Origin: Cycas panzhihuaensis
Taxonomy: Eukaryota > Cycadophyta
Direction: 5' to 3'
Assembly: GCA_023213395.1 (NCBI GenBank)
Contig: CM041465.1
Coordinates: forward strand, 117,435,741-117,499,740
DNA length: 64,000 nucleotides
Position 1 is the first letter of the stretch. Each line of letters opens with the position of its first letter. The translations under genes were made by a program, and so were the position numbers. Below the pieces are notes generated by a model that was not told the origin of the DNA, searched no databases, and was given only the letters and a program-made list of their open reading frames with translations. Below are positions 62,489 through 64,000 of the stretch, one piece after another.

Positions 62489-64000
62489 ATGTAATGTATT
62501 AAATATATAATAATAAATATATATTATTATTTATATTATAATTAAAATTTAATTATAATATAATATAATATATAACTTTAATATAAGTGACTTAATATAA
62601 TTGTAATATGATATAATATATATTACGATATTGTGATATGGTATAATATATATTAGGTTATATAGTATAACTACACTATATATAATACTATACTTATAAT
62701 ATTAATGTGACTTTATACTTGGCAAGATAATGGATGAGAGGAAAATAGATGAAGAGTATGGACACAGAAGATAGCACTAGGGTAGTGAAGGGAGATAGAC
62801 AACATCACAATGATGGGGTAGATGTAATGATGATGATAAACCAATCCAAAAATAATGCAGGAAGACAACAAACGATGGTCTGAGTAGGTCAAATGATGAA
62901 AGGTATGCAATAACATCTATTGGAAAGAAGGGCGAATATACAAAAATCTATGACAATAATAGGATATATGTTGGGCTTCATGTATAGATTGGCAGGCAAT
63001 GATGATATATATATTTTTATATATGTGATTAATATACTCTACGAATTTAAATAATTGAGTAATGTTTCTACCCAAGCCACAACCATATAATATATATAAT
63101 ATTTAATGTTGTAGTGATATATTTAGGTTGGCTCCCCTTATATGGCTATGAATTAACAATATGTAGCATTAGAGGGGATATTTTAAAGTATTCCCTTAAC
63201 ATAATGCTATTCAAGGCAAGAGTTAGAGTAGACAAAAGGCAAAGACAATTTTAACTTAAGTGTTAAGGAAGGCTCCAAGGGTGGTTATTTACTAAATTTA
63301 GGGTTGAAATTAAAATCTTCCTTAAGGGATAGGTTAGAATCAATAGTGAATACCATATGTTTGTCTCTGTGAACTCTACCATAACTAGGGGTCTACTTCT
63401 CTAAGCATTGGATATAGAGGCCAACTTCCTTATATATATTTGCTTCTATAAGTGCTACATAAATTAGACTTAATAAAGGCTCTTTTGGTGGGCACTCTAC
63501 TAAATGGTACTATAATTCATCCAAACATGGTCATTAACATTAAGGGTCTACCTATTAGGGATGTTGGTACCATGTAGAATTATGATGAAAGGTAGATGAA
63601 TGCTACACTATAAATTCAACCTTAACTACCTTAGCCATAACTATAACTTGCCATAAATTTATTGGTAACATTATTTTAAGGCATGTTTGAATGTGCTCTT
63701 TGAGTTTTGACATATATATATATTGGTGATTATTTATTGATTAAGTGATTGGCTAAATTAATTATGTAAAGTCTAAAATTCTTCTATATAAGCTTATACA
63801 TATGCTATTTATTTTAGTTGAGTGAGATCTTGAAAAACGTATTGGTTCTATGTTTCTTTACATTATTTTTTTTTATTTATAAAATAGTACTTGTGTATGA
63901 TTAGCTAAATACTATTGTTTCCACTAATTAAACCAATAATACATCTTTCCTTTAAGATAAATGGAGTCAAAAGTTAATTAACCATTGAGTGAGATGAGAA
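61810..64000. other. AT-rich region with microsatellites, no gene seen
   Basis: No coding, RNA or LTR feature can be supported. The zone 62490-62700 is almost pure A/T with TATAAT-type words. The part 63120-63700 has more complex sequence but no recognisable motif in any frame. Confidence 0.5.
62415..62484. repeat. compound (ATCT)n(CT)n(TA)n microsatellite
   Basis: Tetranucleotide ATCT repeats pass into CT dinucleotides and then TA dinucleotides. A separate short TA run lies near 62022-62039. Confidence 0.93.

Overview
The window looks like nuclear DNA of a plant with a large, transposon-dominated and AT-rich genome, most likely a seed plant. I see no host protein-coding gene, tRNA, rRNA or CRISPR array that I can support. 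Nearly everything recognisable is LTR retrotransposon: Ty1/Copia (gag-PR-IN-RT-RNase H order), Ty3/Gypsy (gag-PR-RT-RNase H-IN order), one chromovirus with a C-terminal chromodomain, and short-coding LTR elements that carry only a Gag-like gene. All recognisable primer-binding sites are variants of TGGTATCAGAGC, complementary to initiator-Met tRNA. The species cannot be fixed from this sequence. The very low GC and the abundance of C-to-T type nonsense changes fit a heavily methylated, old repeat landscape such as that of some gymnosperms (inference).

Layout from 1 to about 40,450: an ancestral + strand Copia element (Cop-A) is spread over roughly 26-39 kb because other elements inserted into it. 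Its leader was hit by a minus-strand Copia (Cop-B, 1607-14465), which was itself hit by a gag-only element (TRG-1, 5117-10346). Its integrase/RT junction was hit by a minus-strand Copia (Cop-C, 17044-28727), itself hit by a + strand Copia (Cop-D, 21820-27090). Its RT was hit by a second gag-only element (TRG-2, 29470-39168), whose gag was hit by a minus-strand Gypsy derivative (Gyp-1, 34631-38450). Each nested insertion has paired LTRs and a 5-bp target duplication (perfect, or with one mismatch), and removing inserts restores Copia or Gag reading frames across the junctions. An older solo LTR of the Cop-D family lies at 379-1049.

Layout from 40,450 to 64,000: a Gypsy-type LTR and unassigned interior (40454-41641), a minus-strand gag-only Copia derivative (Cop-F, 41642-43042), about 3.1 kb of unassigned sequence, a Copia RT remnant, a third gag-only element (TRG-3, 46602-50758), a 3' LTR split by a young minus-strand chromovirus (Chr-1, 50953-57003; LTRs differ at about 4 of 380 positions), then two decayed minus-strand Gypsy gag/protease remnants (57342-59376 and 59932-61809) and AT-rich sequence with microsatellites to the end.

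The most distinctive content is the TRG group: three related LTR elements whose only coding region is a Gag-like gene placed at the far 3' end next to the polypurine tract, behind a conserved non-coding leader of about 2.6-4.3 kb. Two of them carry tandem 41-bp units that each contain a primer-binding site, and in TRG-2 the LTR boundary has moved past such units. These elements have no pol, so they would depend on enzymes from an autonomous partner (inference). All coding regions seen are disrupted, so none is annotated as an intact CDS.
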